Part shown: one piece after another, positions 53,245 through 63,199 of the stretch
Numbering within the stretch: position 1 is the stretch's first letter
How the letters are laid out: each line of letters begins with the position of its first letter
Origin: Thermobacillus xylanilyticus
GTDB lineage: Bacteria > Bacillota > Bacilli > Paenibacillales > Paenibacillaceae
Assembly: GCF_907165215.1 (NCBI RefSeq)
Contig: NZ_CAJRAY010000018.1
Location: forward strand, 80,138 to 144,137
Direction of reading: 5' to 3'
Length of the DNA: 64,000 bases
Translations under genes and position numbers: made by a program
The notes under the pieces: model-generated
Seen by the model: only the letters and a program-made list of their open reading frames with translations
The model's database searches: none
Told to the model about the DNA's origin: nothing

Positions 53245-54159
53245 TCAACGGGCATCCTCCTTGATATCGGAGCCTTTGCCGATGAGTTCGATGAAGGCGG
53301 AGGCCGCGCCGGACAGCGGCACGCTGCTCATCGTCAGGATGCCGACGCGGGCGGGCGGCAGCGGCACGTCGATGGGCACCTCGAACAGCACGCCCTCCTC
53401 CAGCTCCTTCGTCACAAATTCCTTCGCCACATAGGAAATGCCCAGCCCGCGCTTCGCCAACTCGATGAGCAGATCGACGCTCCCGACCTCGATCTCGGGT
53501 CTCAGCGGCAGGCCGCGGCTCTGGAACAGCTCCGTGATCGTCATGCGCGCCCGGCTGTTGCGGGAGAACAGGATGATCGGATACCGGAGCAGCTGCTCCA
53601 GGGACAGCACTTCGCCCTTCAGGTGCTCGTAGCGGGCGCCCGCCACGAAGCAGTCCTGCAGCTGGTACGTCTCCATGACCTGCAGCTGCGGATCGACAAT
53701 CGGCATGCGCACGACGCCCAGATCGATGCGCCCCTCCTTCAGAAAGCCGATGATTTCCGGCGTCGTGCCGTGGTTCAGGTGCAGCTTGATGCCGGGATAG
53801 CGCTCGTGAAACTGCTCCAGGTACGGCAGAATGTAGTGCTTGAACAGCGAATCGCTGCCGCCGATGCGCAGCTCGCCGCTCTCAAGATTTCGAAGCGCCG
53901 CCATCTTCTCTTCGGCGAGCGAGATGAGCATCTGCGACTGTTCGATATAGGCGTACAGGACGGCGCCTTCCTGCGTCAGCTCCACTCCCCTGGCCGTGCG
54001 GGAAAAAAGGGTGACGCCGAACCGTTCCTCCAGCTGCTTGATCGCGTGGCTGACGCTCGGCTGCGTAAGGTACAGCTTCTTGGCCGCTTGCGTCAGACTG
54101 CCGGTCTTCGCCGCCCAGTAGAACACCTTGTACAGCTCGTAATTTATACCCATAGACAT
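53245..54159 (-). CDS. LysR family regulator divergent from zwf
   Basis: 304-aa regulator: winged helix-turn-helix at residues 8-66 (SLTQAAKKLYLTQPSVSHAI), then a co-inducer domain (SGELRIGGSDSLFKHYILPY). It is divergent from zwf-tkt-tal across 116 bp, so control of that cluster is likely. Start ATG 54159 or 54153. GGGGAGAG is about 10 nt upstream. Confidence 0.9.
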   Translation of the reverse strand: MSMGINYELYKVFYWAAKTGSLTQAAKKLYLTQPSVSHAIKQLEERFGVTLFSRTARGVELTQEGAVLYAYIEQSQMLISLAEEKMAALRNLESGELRIGGSDSLFKHYILPYLEQFHERYPGIKLHLNHGTTPEIIGFLKEGRIDLGVVRMPIVDPQLQVMETYQLQDCFVAGARYEHLKGEVLSLEQLLRYPIILFSRNSRARMTITELFQSRGLPLRPEIEVGSVDLLIELAKRGLGISYVAKEFVTKELEEGVLFEVPIDVPLPPARVGILTMSSVPLSGAASAFIELIGKGSDIKEDAR

Positions 54160-54275
54160 GATCTATATCTCTCCCCAAATCTATCAATTATTCGCATGAC
54201 TTTGAAATGTATTATAGTGTTTATTAAAGCGAGAGGCCAGCATTTTCGCATGCGATGGCGGAAAGGAGAAGGAAG

Positions 54276-55796
54276 ATGGAGCCGACCACTTTTGTTTTGT
54301 TCGGAGCGACCGGCGATTTGGCGAAACGCAAAATTTATCCGGCGCTTTACAATTTGTTCATCCGCGGCAAGCTGCCGGCGGCTTTCTCCGTCATCGGCCT
54401 CGGGAGAAGGGAATGGAGCGACGACACGCTCCGGGCCAACGTGGAGCAGTCGGTGCGGCAGTTCTCCCGCAACAAGCCGGAAGACGCCGCGACGCTCGGC
54501 CGCTTCCTGGAAGCGTTCCGGTACTGCATGCTCGACATCGGCCGAGAAGCGGACTACCTCAGGCTGCTCGACCTCGTGAAGGCGAGGGAGGAAGAACTCG
54601 GCATTCCGGAGAACCGCTTGTTCTACCTGTCGGTCGGGCCCGAGTTTTTCGGAACGATCGCCGACAACATCCGCTTGAGCGGACTCGGTTCCGGCCGCGG
54701 CTGGAAGCGGCTCGTCATCGAGAAGCCGTTCGGCCATGACCTCTGCTCCGCCCGGGAGCTGAACCGGAAGCTCAGCGAATCGTTCGCGGAGGACGAGATT
54801 TACCGCATCGACCATTACCTCGGCAAGCCGATCGTGCAGCGGCTGGAGACGCTGCAGCAGGAGAACCCGGTCATCCAGGCGCTGTGGACCAACCGTTACA
54901 TCGCCAACGTGCAGATTACGGCGAACGAAACGGTCGGCGTCGAGGAACGGGCCGGCTATTACGACCGCGCCGGCGCCCTGCGCGACATGTTCCAGAACCA
55001 TCTGCTGCAGCTGCTCATGATGGCGGCGATCCATCTGCCCCACGACAGCAGCTCCGAGACCGTGCGCTTCAAGAAGAAACGGGTGATGGAGTCTCTCGAA
55101 CTGCTGCAGAAGGAAGACGTGGGCATCCACGTCGTGCGCGGCCAGTATGCGGCCGGCAGCATCGGCGGGAAGCCGGTTGTCGGCTACACGTCGGAACCGG
55201 GCATCGCGCCGGACTCGCGCACCGAGACGTTCATCGCCGCCCGCCTGCATATCGACAACAACAACTGGCGCGGCGTGCCGTTCTACATCCGCACGGGCAA
55301 GCGGCTGAAGGAGAAATCGACGCGCATCGTCGTCGAGTTCAAGGAGCCGGTGAAACACCGGCGGTCGCCGAACGGCGCCGAACCGAACCTGCTCGTCATC
55401 GAGATCGGGCCGAAAGAAAGCATTACGCTGCAGCTGAACACGAAGGAGTCCGGGCTGGACGGCAGCTTCAAGCCGATTCATATCGACCTGCATGCCGTCG
55501 GGGAGAACTCGCCCGAAGCCTACGAAAATCTGATCGGCGACGCGCTTGCCGGCGACCCGACCTTCTTCGCGCATTGGGACGAGGTCGAACTGTCCTGGCA
55601 ATGGGTCCAGCCGATTCTGGACGCCTTCGGGGAGGATCTGGTGCCGCTTCATTCTTATGAGGCCGGCGGCTACGGACCTGCCGAGTCCGACGCGCTGCTC
55701 GCGCGGGACGGTTTCCACTGGTGGTTCGACGACAAATCCGATTTGAAATCCGATACGAACGAGGGGGAACGCTATGTCTGCCAAACAAACCATTGA
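54276..55796 (+). CDS. zwf: Glucose-6-phosphate 1-dehydrogenase
   Basis: First enzyme of the oxidative pentose phosphate pathway, making NADPH and 6-phosphogluconolactone. 506 aa. Coenzyme motif [16 protein letters not shown] at residues 9-24, EKPFGHD near 149-155, and the active-site RIDHYLGK at 177-184. AAAGGAGAAGG precedes the ATG at 54276. Its 3' end overlaps tkt by 23 nt. No 6-phosphogluconolactonase or Gnd gene is present here. Confidence 0.96.
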   Translation: MEPTTFVLFGATGDLAKRKIYPALYNLFIRGKLPAAFSVIGLGRREWSDDTLRANVEQSVRQFSRNKPEDAATLGRFLEAFRYCMLDIGREADYLRLLDLVKAREEELGIPENRLFYLSVGPEFFGTIADNIRLSGLGSGRGWKRLVIEKPFGHDLCSARELNRKLSESFAEDEIYRIDHYLGKPIVQRLETLQQENPVIQALWTNRYIANVQITANETVGVEERAGYYDRAGALRDMFQNHLLQLLMMAAIHLPHDSSSETVRFKKKRVMESLELLQKEDVGIHVVRGQYAAGSIGGKPVVGYTSEPGIAPDSRTETFIAARLHIDNNNWRGVPFYIRTGKRLKEKSTRIVVEFKEPVKHRRSPNGAEPNLLVIEIGPKESITLQLNTKESGLDGSFKPIHIDLHAVGENSPEAYENLIGDALAGDPTFFAHWDEVELSWQWVQPILDAFGEDLVPLHSYEAGGYGPAESDALLARDGFHWWFDDKSDLKSDTNEGERYVCQTNH

Positions 55797-57768
55797 CCAA
55801 CTTGCCATCAACACCATCCGCACGCTGTCCATCGATGCGATCAACGCCGCCAACTCCGGCCATCCCGGCCTGCCGATGGGCGCCGCGCCGATGGCGTACG
55901 CGCTCTGGAGCGAGCATATGAACCACAATCCGGCGAACAGCAAATGGTTCAACCGCGACCGCTTCGTCCTGTCGGCCGGCCACGGCTCGATGCTGCTGTA
56001 CAGCCTGCTGCATCTGTTCGGCTACAACGTGACGCTCGACGACCTGAAGCAATTCCGCCAGCTCGGCAGCAAGACGCCCGGCCATCCCGAGTTCGGGCAC
56101 ACCGACGGCGTCGAAGCGACGACGGGTCCGCTCGGCCAGGGGATCGCGATGGCGGTCGGCATGGCGATGGCCGAAGCGCATCTGGCCGCGAAGTTCAACC
56201 GGGAAGGCTTCCCGGTCGTCGACCACTACACGTACGCGCTCGTCGGCGACGGCTGTCTGCAGGAGGGCATCTCCTACGAGGCGATGTCGATGGCCGGCCA
56301 CATGAAGCTCGGCAAGCTGATCGTGCTGTACGACTCGAACGACATCTCGCTGGACGGCGAGCTCAAGCTCAGCTTCAGCGAGAACGTCCGGCTGCGGGCC
56401 GAATCCGCGAATTGGCAATACCTGCGTGTGGAGGACGGCAACGATCCGGCCGCGGTATCGGCTGCCATCGCGGAAGCGAAGGCGAATCTTGATCAGCCGA
56501 CGATCATCGAGGTGCGCACGATCATCGGCTACGGCAGCAAGAACGCCGGCACGAACAAGGTGCACGGCGCCCCGATCGGCGAAGAGGACGCGAAGAACGC
56601 CAAGGCGGCATACGGCTGGACGTGGGAAGAACCGTTCACGGTGCCGGATGAAGTGCGGAAGCATTTTGCGGAGCTGAAGGCGAAGGGCGCCGCGAAGGAA
56701 GCAGAGTGGAACAAGCTCTTCGAAGCTTACAAGGCGCAGCATCCGGAACTCGGCCGGGAGCTGGAGCAGGCGATCGACGGCACGGTGAAGATCGACGCCG
56801 CCGACATCCTGACGTTCGATCCCGCGAAGGCAATCTCGACCCGCGTCGCGAGCGGCGAAGCGATCAACCACTACGTGAAGATCGTGCCGTCCATCTTCGG
56901 CGGCAGCGCCGACCTGTCGCACTCGACGATGACGGACATCAAGGGCGAGAGCAAGTTCGCCGTCGAATCGTACGCTGGCCGCAACGTCTACTTCGGCGTC
57001 CGCGAGCACGCGATGGGCGCGGCCGGGAACGGCATGGCGCTGCACGGCGGCATCCGCCCGTTCGTCAGCACGTTCTTCGTGTTCAGCGACTACCTGCGCC
57101 CGTCGATCCGCCTGGCCGCGCTGCAGAAGCTGCCGGTCGTGTACGTGTTCACCCACGACTCGATCGCCGTCGGCGAAGACGGGCCGACGCACGAGCCGAT
57201 CGAGCAGCTCGCCGCGCTGCGCTCCATCCCCGGCGTGACGGTCATCCGCCCGTCCGACGCGAACGAGACGGCCAGCGCCTGGGCGTACGCGCTCGAGCAG
57301 CAGGACGGCCCGGTGGCGCTCGTGCTGAGCCGGCAAAACCTGCCGGTGCTCGAAGCGACGGCGCGCAACAAAGCTAAAGTCGCGCGGGGCGGCTATGTGC
57401 TCGCCGATGCGAACGGTCAGCCGGATGCCATCCTGATCGCAACCGGCTCGGAAGTGTCGCTGGCGCTCGGCGCCAAGGTGGAGCTCGAGAAAGAAGGCGT
57501 CAAGGTGCGCGTCGTGGCGATGCCGAGCCGCGAACTGTTCGACCGCCAGCCGGAAGACTACAAAAAGTCCGTCCTGCCGGACGGCGTGGCGAAGCGGCTC
57601 GTGATCGAAGCCGGCATTTCGCTCGGCTGGGACCGCTACGCGGGGCCGAGCGGCAAGGTGCTGTCGATCGAGACCTTCGGCGCTTCGGGCCCGGGCGGCG
57701 CGGTGCTGAAGCATTTCGGCTTCTCCGTCGACAACGTCGTCCGCCTCGTCCGCGAGATGCTGCAATAA
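55774..57768 (+). CDS. tkt: Transketolase
   Basis: Thiamine-diphosphate enzyme moving two-carbon units in the pentose phosphate pathway. 664 aa, normal length. [18 protein letters not shown] at residues 28-45, TPP/Mg motif [15 protein letters not shown]...NDISLDG, the pyrimidine-domain [24 protein letters not shown] segment and [24 protein letters not shown] lies 5-6 nt before the ATG. It overlaps zwf and is followed after 88 bp by tal. Confidence 0.96.
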   Translation: MSAKQTIDQLAINTIRTLSIDAINAANSGHPGLPMGAAPMAYALWSEHMNHNPANSKWFNRDRFVLSAGHGSMLLYSLLHLFGYNVTLDDLKQFRQLGSKTPGHPEFGHTDGVEATTGPLGQGIAMAVGMAMAEAHLAAKFNREGFPVVDHYTYALVGDGCLQEGISYEAMSMAGHMKLGKLIVLYDSNDISLDGELKLSFSENVRLRAESANWQYLRVEDGNDPAAVSAAIAEAKANLDQPTIIEVRTIIGYGSKNAGTNKVHGAPIGEEDAKNAKAAYGWTWEEPFTVPDEVRKHFAELKAKGAAKEAEWNKLFEAYKAQHPELGRELEQAIDGTVKIDAADILTFDPAKAISTRVASGEAINHYVKIVPSIFGGSADLSHSTMTDIKGESKFAVESYAGRNVYFGVREHAMGAAGNGMALHGGIRPFVSTFFVFSDYLRPSIRLAALQKLPVVYVFTHDSIAVGEDGPTHEPIEQLAALRSIPGVTVIRPSDANETASAWAYALEQQDGPVALVLSRQNLPVLEATARNKAKVARGGYVLADANGQPDAILIATGSEVSLALGAKVELEKEGVKVRVVAMPSRELFDRQPEDYKKSVLPDGVAKRLVIEAGISLGWDRYAGPSGKVLSIETFGASGPGGAVLKHFGFSVDNVVRLVREMLQ

Positions 57769-57786
57769 CGGCACCACGTGCCGTTA
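57766..57786 (+). other. Intercistronic stem-loop after tkt
   Basis: TAACGGCAC and GTGCCGTTA form a perfect 9-bp stem with a 3-nt loop that includes the tkt stop codon. There is no T tract, so it probably protects the mRNA or attenuates before tal. Confidence 0.55.
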
Positions 57787-57856
57787 ACGCCGGCGTGCGG
57801 CCGGCAAATGTTCAACCGTTTGTTCACTCCATTAAAAATCAAGGAGGTTGAGCAGC

Positions 57857-58522
57857 ATGAAATTCTTCATCGACACGGCCAATCTGGCGGAAATCCAGAA
57901 GGTGTACAAAATGGGCATCCTGTCCGGCGTCACGACGAACCCGTCGCTCGTCGCGAAGGAAGGCGTCAAGTTCGAGGACCGCATCGAACAGATTTTGCAG
58001 GCCGTTCCCGAAGTCGAATCGGTCTCGGCCGAAGTGACGCCCGACGCCGTGACGGCGGAGCAGATGATCGCGCAGGCGCTCGAGCTGGCCAAGATCAACA
58101 ACAACGACCCGAAGATCACGATCAAGCTGCCGATGACGCTCGACGGACTGGAAGCCTGCCGCTACCTTTCGAAGAAAGGCATCAAGACGAACGTCACGCT
58201 CATCTTCACGGTCAACCAGGCGCTGCTCGCCGCCCGCGCCGGCGCGACGTACGTGTCGCCGTTCCTCGGCCGGCTTGACGACATCTCGGAGGACGGCGTC
58301 CAGCTCGTGACGAAGGTTGCGGAACTGTTCCGCGTCCACAATCTGGATACGCAAATCATCGCCGCATCCGTCCGCCATCCGGATCATGTCACCCGCGTTG
58401 CGTTGGCCGGTGCGCACATTGCCACGATCCCGTTCAAGGTCATCGAGCAGATCGCGAAGCACCCGCTGACGGATCAGGGCATCGCAAAGTTCGCCGCCGA
58501 CTGGCAGAATGCCGTGAAATAA
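57857..58522 (+). CDS. tal: Transaldolase / fructose-6-phosphate aldolase-like
   Basis: Small transaldolase of the TalC/MipB class, 221 aa. The Schiff-base Lys90 lies in [21 protein letters not shown] and [13 protein letters not shown] are characteristic, as is GADIA-like THIATIPF (here [10 protein letters not shown]). AAGGAGG is 9 nt before the ATG at 57857. It completes the zwf-tkt-tal cluster. Confidence 0.94.
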   Translation: MKFFIDTANLAEIQKVYKMGILSGVTTNPSLVAKEGVKFEDRIEQILQAVPEVESVSAEVTPDAVTAEQMIAQALELAKINNNDPKITIKLPMTLDGLEACRYLSKKGIKTNVTLIFTVNQALLAARAGATYVSPFLGRLDDISEDGVQLVTKVAELFRVHNLDTQIIAASVRHPDHVTRVALAGAHIATIPFKVIEQIAKHPLTDQGIAKFAADWQNAVK

Positions 58523-58544
58523 CGATAGTCCGACAGCAAAATAA

Positions 58545-58586
58545 CGGTCGAACAGGAAACCCTCCTGTCCGGCCGTCTTTTTTTTT
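58545..58586 (+). terminator. Terminator of the zwf-tkt-tal operon
   Basis: CGGTCGAACAGGA pairs with TCCTGTCCGGCCG (two wobbles), followed by TCTTTTTTTTT. Confidence 0.88.
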
Positions 58587-58686
58587 CGGCTCAAATCCGA
58601 ACCCGACATGCTCTTTAGGCGTTAAATAGATATATGAATTGTCGCGATATGTCCTCAAGACCATTCGACCGGGGGTGCCGATTCCG

Positions 58687-59202
58687 ATGAAGAGCATAAG
58701 CGAACCTGTTGAGCGGGCCATCGTGCTGTGCATCGCCATCGTGCTGGTCGTGATCGTGGATTTGATCAAGCCCTCGCCTGCTCCCGCGGACAACATCGAC
58801 ATTCAGGTGACCATCCTGAGCGCGGAGAAACGACAGGACGGCTCCATCGACGTGACGGCCGAAATTGCAAACAACGGTTACGCCACCCTGGCGGACAATC
58901 GCCTGTTCGTCGTGCCCGAGGCGTCCGAAGGCACGTATCACGAGAACAAGGACGGCAAAAACGAAGGCAGCGGAACGGCCGCAGCCGATGATCCGCCGAA
59001 GGATACGCCGGTGCGGGAACTGGAAGGCTCATTCGGGCAAATTCCCCCGGACACCTCCGTCAAAATCGCCTTCACCGTCCCGTCCGGAATCGCCCGCCAG
59101 GAGCCGTTGTACGTCCATTTCGAAAGCCTAAAACTGCGGTACGAGAATACGGAGGAGCCAAGAGCGATCAGGGTCTCCGTGCCGCTATCGGTTTCCGATT
59201 GA
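58687..59202 (+). CDS. Membrane-anchored protein of unknown function
   Basis: 171 aa. One N-terminal membrane helix (about residues 10-28: RAIVLCIAIVLVVIVDLI), then an extracytoplasmic domain with alternating hydrophobic residues (IDIQVTILSAEKRQDGSIDV), an acidic low-complexity loop near 80-105, and a C-terminal strand pattern, suggesting an immunoglobulin-like beta-sandwich. The ATG at 58687 follows GGGGGTG. The stop is 58 bp before the end of the convergent SDR gene. No family is recognised. Confidence 0.6.
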   Translation: MKSISEPVERAIVLCIAIVLVVIVDLIKPSPAPADNIDIQVTILSAEKRQDGSIDVTAEIANNGYATLADNRLFVVPEASEGTYHENKDGKNEGSGTAAADDPPKDTPVRELEGSFGQIPPDTSVKIAFTVPSGIARQEPLYVHFESLKLRYENTEEPRAIRVSVPLSVSD

Positions 59203-59260
59203 TACGGTCGTTCCGGAAGCGACGCGAACTCCCGGGGAACATCCCCGGGAGCGTCAACCA

Positions 59261-60184
59261 TCACCGGTACCGCTCCGCATCCGCGGGCTTGCCCGGCTGG
59301 ATGACCTCGCGATAGTACTTCATGAAATTCGGCCGCGAGCCGTCGATATCCGTAAAGCCGTACACCTCGGCGAGCTCGCCGCTCGAGAGCGACCGGCCGT
59401 TCCAGCGGCGCACCTCCGGATCGCTCGCCAGCGCGGCGACCGCCCGGCCGGTGTAGCGCGGCGTCTCCGAGATGAGAAAATGCGGGTCCTGCTCGCCTCC
59501 TTTCCGCCAATCGTCTTCCGTTATGCCGAAATGCTCCAGCATGATCTCCGACCGCATCCACCCCGGCGTGAGCGACACCGCGGTGCACCCGTGCGGCTTC
59601 AGCTCCTGCGCGAGTGCCCACGCCACACGATTGAGGGAGATTTTCGCCAGATCGTAGAAGACGTTCAGCCGGTACTCGTCCCGGTTGAATTCCTCCGTCC
59701 CGTCCGTCACTTCCACGAGGAGCCCGCCCGGCTGCCGGATCAGCAGCGGCAGCGCGTAATGACTCGTGATGAGATGCGTCCGCACGCCGAGATCCAGAAT
59801 GCGCAGCCCCTTCTCGAGCGAATGCTGCCAGATCGGCACATTCCATTCGGTGATGTACTCCGCACCCCAAATGTCGTTCACCAGAATGTCGAGCTTTCCC
59901 TGCTCGCGTTCGATGCGTTGCACGAGCGCTTCCACCTGTTCGGGCACGAGGTGGTCGACCTGGACGGCGATTCCCTGCCCGCCGGCCGCGGTCACGAGCT
60001 CGGCCGTCTCCTCGATCGTCTCCGGCCGATTGTATTCGGAGCGCTGCGCCCGCGTCGTCCGCCCCGTCACATACACGGTCGCCCCTGCCGCTCCGAGCTC
60101 GACGGCGATGCCGCGGCCGGCGCCGCGCGTGCCGCCCGCGACCAACGCGACCTTGCCGGCCAGTTTCCCTGCGAATGGATTCAT
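59261..60184 (-). CDS. SDR family oxidoreductase
   Basis: Short-chain dehydrogenase/reductase, 307 aa. NAD(P) motif GGTRGAGRGIA at residues 17-27, and Tyr-x-x-x-Lys in FYDLAKISLNR. The usual catalytic Ser region reads VEVTDGTEEF, so the Ser is replaced by Thr or lost. NDIWG replaces NNAG. The long C-terminus is unusual, ending in AERYR. GAGGAGG precedes the ATG. It is divergent from a WYL-domain regulator that probably controls it. Substrate unknown. Confidence 0.88.
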   Translation of the reverse strand: MNPFAGKLAGKVALVAGGTRGAGRGIAVELGAAGATVYVTGRTTRAQRSEYNRPETIEETAELVTAAGGQGIAVQVDHLVPEQVEALVQRIEREQGKLDILVNDIWGAEYITEWNVPIWQHSLEKGLRILDLGVRTHLITSHYALPLLIRQPGGLLVEVTDGTEEFNRDEYRLNVFYDLAKISLNRVAWALAQELKPHGCTAVSLTPGWMRSEIMLEHFGITEDDWRKGGEQDPHFLISETPRYTGRAVAALASDPEVRRWNGRSLSSGELAEVYGFTDIDGSRPNFMKYYREVIQPGKPADAERYR

Positions 60185-60241
60185 CCAATTAACCTCCTCA
60201 AATCATTCAGAATGCCCGAAATCATGGTAGATGATTAATAC

Positions 60242-60254
60242 GACATCTCATGTC
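60242..60254. promoter_or_regulatory. Palindrome GACAT-CTC-ATGTC
   Basis: Perfect 5-bp inverted repeat in the region between the divergent SDR and WYL-regulator genes, probably the operator of the regulator. Confidence 0.5.
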
Positions 60255-60306
60255 ATAATTAACGGGTAAAATGATGATTCGGAACGCGAAGGAGGGACCG
60301 GAGACG

Positions 60307-61290
60307 ATGAGAGCGGACCGGCTGCTGCAAATCATGCTGCTGCTCCAGAACAACGGCAAAATGACGACCCGGGAGCTCGCGGAAGCGCTGGAAGTGTCCG
60401 ACCGCACGATTCTGCGCGATATGGACGCCCTGAGCGCCGCCGGCATACCGGTCATTTCGGAACGCGGCAAGACCGGCGGCTGGAAGCTGATCGACCGGTT
60501 CCGCAGCTCGATCAGCGGGCTGACGCTGGACGAGCTGAAATCGCTGTTCATCCTGCCGTCCGGCGAGCTGCTCGAGCAGCTCGGCATCCGGCCGGGCGGG
60601 CCCGAAATCCGGCGCAAGCTCGCGGCCTCCATGCCGCTGGCGGTGAGAAACAGTGCACAGCAGTATCTCGAGAAGATTTACATTGACACCGGGACGTGGA
60701 AGCCTTCGGGCGGCGGGCATACGGAGACGCTCCGACAGGCGATGGCGGCGCTGTGGGAGGATCGCCAACTCCGCATCCGCTATCAGAAGGCGGGCGGCGA
60801 AACCACGGATCGCGTACTCTGCCCGCTCGGCCTTGTCGCCAAAGGCAGCGCATGGTACCTGGTTGCCATGCACGCGGACGATGAATACCGCTCGTACCGC
60901 GTCTCCCGGATTGTCCGCGCCGACATCCTGCCCGAGACGTTCGTCCGGCCGACGCACTTCGACCTTGCGGCCTGGTGGAAGGCGAGCAAGGAGCAGTTCG
61001 CCGCCGGGCTGCCCCGGCTCGAAGTGCGGGTGCTCGCCGACCCGTCCATCGTCGGACGGATGACGTTTACGGAGCGGTTTGTGGAGATCGGGGAGATCGG
61101 CGGGGCAGAGGAAGGCGGGCGGGTGACGGCGGTGCTTTTTTTCCAGACGGAAGAAGAGGCGGTGCGGTATGTGCTGGGCTTCGGCGGAAAGATGCGGATC
61201 ATCAGCCCCGAATCGCTGATCCCGCTTGTCGTGCAGGAGGCGAAGGCGGCGATTGCACAGCATGCGGCCGTGCCGCCTTCCGGGCAATGA
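60307..61290 (+). CDS. HTH and WYL domain transcriptional regulator (YafY type)
   Basis: 327 aa. N-terminal winged helix-turn-helix of the DeoR type (MTTRELAEALEVSDRTILRD near residues 20-38) and a WYL domain in the middle (LCPLGLVAKGSAWYLVAMHA), then a WCX C-terminal extension. ATG 60307 follows GGAGGG. It is divergent from the SDR gene with a shared palindrome, so it is the probable regulator of that gene. The ligand is unknown. Confidence 0.88.
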   Translation: MRADRLLQIMLLLQNNGKMTTRELAEALEVSDRTILRDMDALSAAGIPVISERGKTGGWKLIDRFRSSISGLTLDELKSLFILPSGELLEQLGIRPGGPEIRRKLAASMPLAVRNSAQQYLEKIYIDTGTWKPSGGGHTETLRQAMAALWEDRQLRIRYQKAGGETTDRVLCPLGLVAKGSAWYLVAMHADDEYRSYRVSRIVRADILPETFVRPTHFDLAAWWKASKEQFAAGLPRLEVRVLADPSIVGRMTFTERFVEIGEIGGAEEGGRVTAVLFFQTEEEAVRYVLGFGGKMRIISPESLIPLVVQEAKAAIAQHAAVPPSGQ

Positions 61291-61314
61291 AAGGGGGGGC
61301 ACCGGTACGTCTTG

Positions 61315-62049
61315 TCATCTTCCACGATCAGAATCCGGTACATCTTGCCCTCCCGCTTCGTCAAGCTCGATCGACAAAAAGGCGTATTCCCCGTCCCGGA
61401 CGACTTCCCGCTTGCGAACGGGCACGGGATGCCTGAAGATCGGGCCGTCGATCACCAGGGTGTGAAATTCGCCGCTTTCCCCGCACGGGTCGATCCCGCG
61501 CGCCGCCAGTTCGTCCACCAATTCATGGGTGAACATCCGTCCGAGATCCGCTTCCCGCATGCCCATCGACAAATTGACAGTCACCAGGACGGCTTGGAAC
61601 CCGAGGTCGATGAATTCCCTGACCGTCTCGACATGATCCCGCTCCCACAGCGGCATGCCGAGACCGATTCCGGCGAGCCTCGTCACCCGGTCATGCCAGC
61701 AGCCGTGCGCCGGCATGTCCAGATCCCCCGTGACGAGCACTTCCGCGCCCTGCCGTTTCGCTTGTTCCAGCAGGCCGATGAACACCTTCTCGTAGGCCTC
61801 CCAGCTGGCGGGCGCCGCATGGACAGGCAGGCCGACGGCTTCCGCCTGGGCGCGGATGACGGCCTCCGGGATGCCGTGGGAGCGGGAACGCCGCCCTTCT
61901 TCCTCCATGACGACGATGAGGCCGACCGGCTCACCGGTGTTCATGGCATGATACAGCGCCAGCGTGCTGTCTTTCCCGCCGCTGAACGAAGCCACGAATT
62001 TGCGCCCGCACGCGTTATATTTCCAATTCGGTGCCTCTGCCATATCCAT
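61315..62049 (-). CDS. Dph6-like ATP-pyrophosphatase (diphthine-ammonia ligase family)
   Basis: 244 aa. PP-loop SFSGGKDS at residues 21-28 and the family motif GESGEFHTLV. In eukaryotes and archaea Dph6 amidates diphthine on EF2; bacteria have no diphthamide, so the bacterial enzyme must adenylate and amidate something else. The ATG at 62049 has GGAG 6 nt upstream; an ATG at 62061 is also possible. It overlaps the DUF817 gene and is the last gene of the operon. Confidence 0.85.
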   Translation of the reverse strand: MDMAEAPNWKYNACGRKFVASFSGGKDSTLALYHAMNTGEPVGLIVVMEEEGRRSRSHGIPEAVIRAQAEAVGLPVHAAPASWEAYEKVFIGLLEQAKRQGAEVLVTGDLDMPAHGCWHDRVTRLAGIGLGMPLWERDHVETVREFIDLGFQAVLVTVNLSMGMREADLGRMFTHELVDELAARGIDPCGESGEFHTLVIDGPIFRHPVPVRKREVVRDGEYAFLSIELDEAGGQDVPDSDRGR

Positions 62050-62971
62050 TGCGCTCTCCATTCTCCCCTTGCATGGTTTGCATCGGTCCCTCGCCGCTCA
62101 ACGTCTGCGCCGTCCGGGGCCGGCGGCCCTTCACCAGCTTCAGCGTCGCCACGATCAGGAAGCTGACGATGACGAGCAGAAACCACGAGCTCAATTTCCC
62201 CGTATGCACAAGGCGCCAGGCGCCGGCTTGATCGGGATACTGCCACGCTCCGAAGAAGGTGGCGATATTCTCGGCGACCCAGATGAAAAAGCCGATGAGC
62301 ACAAACGACAGGGCGACCGGCATCCGATAGCGTGACCCGTTCACCTCGAACAGCACCCGCGACCGCCAGAACACGATGAACACCAGCCCGGTCAGCCACC
62401 AGCGGATATCCACCCAGTAATGATGGGTGAAAAAGTTCAGGTAGATCGCGGCCGCGAGCGGGACGACCAGGGGAAACGGCGGCCATTTCACCAGCTCCAG
62501 CCTGAGCCTTCGCCACGCCTGGCACATGTAGCTCGCCACGCTGGCGTACATGAACCCGCTGTAGAGCGGCACGCCGAATATCTTGAAGTATCCGGGTTCC
62601 GGATAAGACCAGGATCCCATATGGACCTTGAAGATTTCAAGCGCAAGGCCGATCAGGTGGAACAGGGCGATGACTTTCATTTCATCTTTCGTTTCGAGCC
62701 CGGAACGAAGCATCCACCATTGCATCAGCAGGCAGATGACGAGCAGCCAGTCGTACCGCGGCAAGAGCGGCAGCGGGATGTACCGGGTCAGCGCCAGCGA
62801 GGCGAAGATGACGACGGGAAACACGCACGACAGCGCCTGTTGGATGCCGAAATGCGTGAGCTGCGCCAGCAGCCGCGTAAGCGCCCGGCGGATGGCAACC
62901 TCACGCTTGTCGGTCGGGCGCTTGACAGCCCGGCGCATGGCAGCCGTGCGTTTCTCGGCCCCGCGCATCAT
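62015..62971 (-). CDS. DUF817 family integral membrane protein
   Basis: 318 aa with about eight membrane helices after a basic N-terminal tail of about 40 residues. Family stretches are QQALSCVFPVVIFASLAL, SWSYPEPGYFKIFGVPLYSG and FVLIGFFIWVAENIATFFGA. Function unknown; the pattern resembles carotenoid-type or heme-free membrane enzymes but nothing is established. Its start overlaps the upstream regulator stop (ATGA). Confidence 0.82.
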   Translation of the reverse strand: MMRGAEKRTAAMRRAVKRPTDKREVAIRRALTRLLAQLTHFGIQQALSCVFPVVIFASLALTRYIPLPLLPRYDWLLVICLLMQWWMLRSGLETKDEMKVIALFHLIGLALEIFKVHMGSWSYPEPGYFKIFGVPLYSGFMYASVASYMCQAWRRLRLELVKWPPFPLVVPLAAAIYLNFFTHHYWVDIRWWLTGLVFIVFWRSRVLFEVNGSRYRMPVALSFVLIGFFIWVAENIATFFGAWQYPDQAGAWRLVHTGKLSSWFLLVIVSFLIVATLKLVKGRRPRTAQTLSGEGPMQTMQGENGERNGYGRGTELEI

Positions 62972-63189
62972 GCCTCTCCCGCGTCGTCCCGCCGGTATTC
63001 CAGGATGTCCCCGGGTTGGCAGTCGAGCGCTTCACAGATCGCATCAAGGGTGGACAGGCGGATCGCCTTCGCCTTGCCGTTTTTCAGGATTGACAGGTTC
63101 GCCATCGTGATCCCGACCCGTTCGGACAGCTCGGTCACGCTCATTTTGCGCTTGGCCAGCATCACATCAAGGTTGACGATAATTGCCAC
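62968..63189 (-). CDS. Cro/C1-type helix-turn-helix regulator, YozG-like
   Basis: 73 aa, almost entirely one HTH domain (SVTELSERVGITMANLSILK, then LSTLDAICEALDCQPGDILEY). The GTG at 63189 gives the usual N-terminus AIIVNLDVMLAKRKM; another GTG at 63198 is possible. GAGG is upstream. The pairing with DUF2975 is common in Firmicutes; the regulator may be held or modulated by the membrane protein. Confidence 0.88.
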   Translation of the reverse strand: MAIIVNLDVMLAKRKMSVTELSERVGITMANLSILKNGKAKAIRLSTLDAICEALDCQPGDILEYRRDDAGEA

Positions 63190-63199
63190 GGGCCTCACC

